A stretch of 44,326 nucleotides of DNA from Planctomycetota bacterium (GTDB lineage: Bacteria > Planctomycetota > Planctomycetia > Pirellulales > UBA1268), in contig QWOP01000038.1 in the NCBI GenBank assembly GCA_003669605.1, positions 1 to 44,326 of the forward strand. The letters are read 5' to 3'. Shown here one piece after another: positions 44,167-44,326 of this stretch. The position numbers were made by a program, and so were the translations under genes. Within the stretch, counting starts at the first letter, position 1; each line of letters begins with the position of its first letter. The notes below the pieces were generated by a model, which had not been told where the DNA came from, made no database searches, and was given only the letters and a program-made list of their open reading frames with translations.

Positions 44167-44326
44167 CCCGGCATCGGACCCCTGCCGGCGGTGCCCGGAG
44201 GCTTGAACTAGGATTGGGGGAGCGGGGCCTGCGGTAACGATCTGGCCCGGCAGCCGTTCTCTGCAAAGTCAGCCGCGAGTCGACTCCGCCGGGAGTGGGC
44301 TGCGGTCTGAACTGGCCAACGAAAAG
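44167..44326. other. Trailing non-coding sequence to the window end
   Basis: Only 160 bp. I see no clear terminator or start of a further gene before the window stops. Confidence 0.4.

Overview
The window is GC-rich chromosomal DNA, very probably from a planctomycete of the Pirellulales/Pirellulaceae type. The clearest sign is the 1557-residue gene at 39493-44166. It joins FG-GAP repeats, a PVC-type dehydrogenase propeller, HEAT repeats and a CxxCH heme domain, an architecture typical of Planctomycetes and Verrucomicrobia. A DUF1571 protein, two giant secreted beta-rich proteins and a YhaN-type ATPase with a central membrane hairpin point the same way. I saw no rRNA, tRNA, transposase, phage gene or CRISPR array.

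Layout. 1-212: a 19-bp tandem repeat at the window edge, then spacer. 213-3197 (minus): queA, a MutT-like phosphoesterase and a cysteine desulfurase, divergent from rsmH (3340-4245, plus). 4246-6611: an island unlike its surroundings, holding an A/T-richer orphan helical-protein gene (minus) whose last four codons and stop are repeated seven times in tandem, plus a promoter candidate with a palindrome in its spacer. 6612-8732: a membrane-anchored LysM protein convergent with a secreted DUF1571 protein. 9098-11551 (plus): metallo-beta-lactamase fold hydrolase, PlsC-type acyltransferase and CdsA; the last two are consecutive steps to CDP-diacylglycerol.

11606-24006 (minus): inositol monophosphatase family enzyme, then a 1213-aa and a 2162-aa exported protein whose genes overlap as TGATG, then a secreted HExxH metallopeptidase. 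The two giants look like three related modules (beta-rich exported region followed by several membrane helices), two of them fused. This cluster is the best candidate here for an undescribed system. 24007-24403 carries four 16-bp tandem repeats. 24404-30603 (plus): a hypothetical protein, a protein that looks like a catalytically dead YhaO/SbcD nuclease, and a YhaN-like SMC-type ATPase with a long disordered tail.

30690-34668 (minus): an AI-2E/PerM family transporter, a small membrane protein and a membrane-fused spermidine-synthase-like protein, tightly spaced. 34927-37221 (plus): a GT2 glycosyltransferase fused to a large polytopic domain. 37216-38363 (minus): a small acidic protein gene coupled by ATGA to an RluA-type pseudouridine synthase. 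38603-39373 (plus): a TauE/SafE permease. 39493-44166 (plus): the multi-domain PVC heme protein. All functions are inferred from sequence motifs by eye; no database search was possible.
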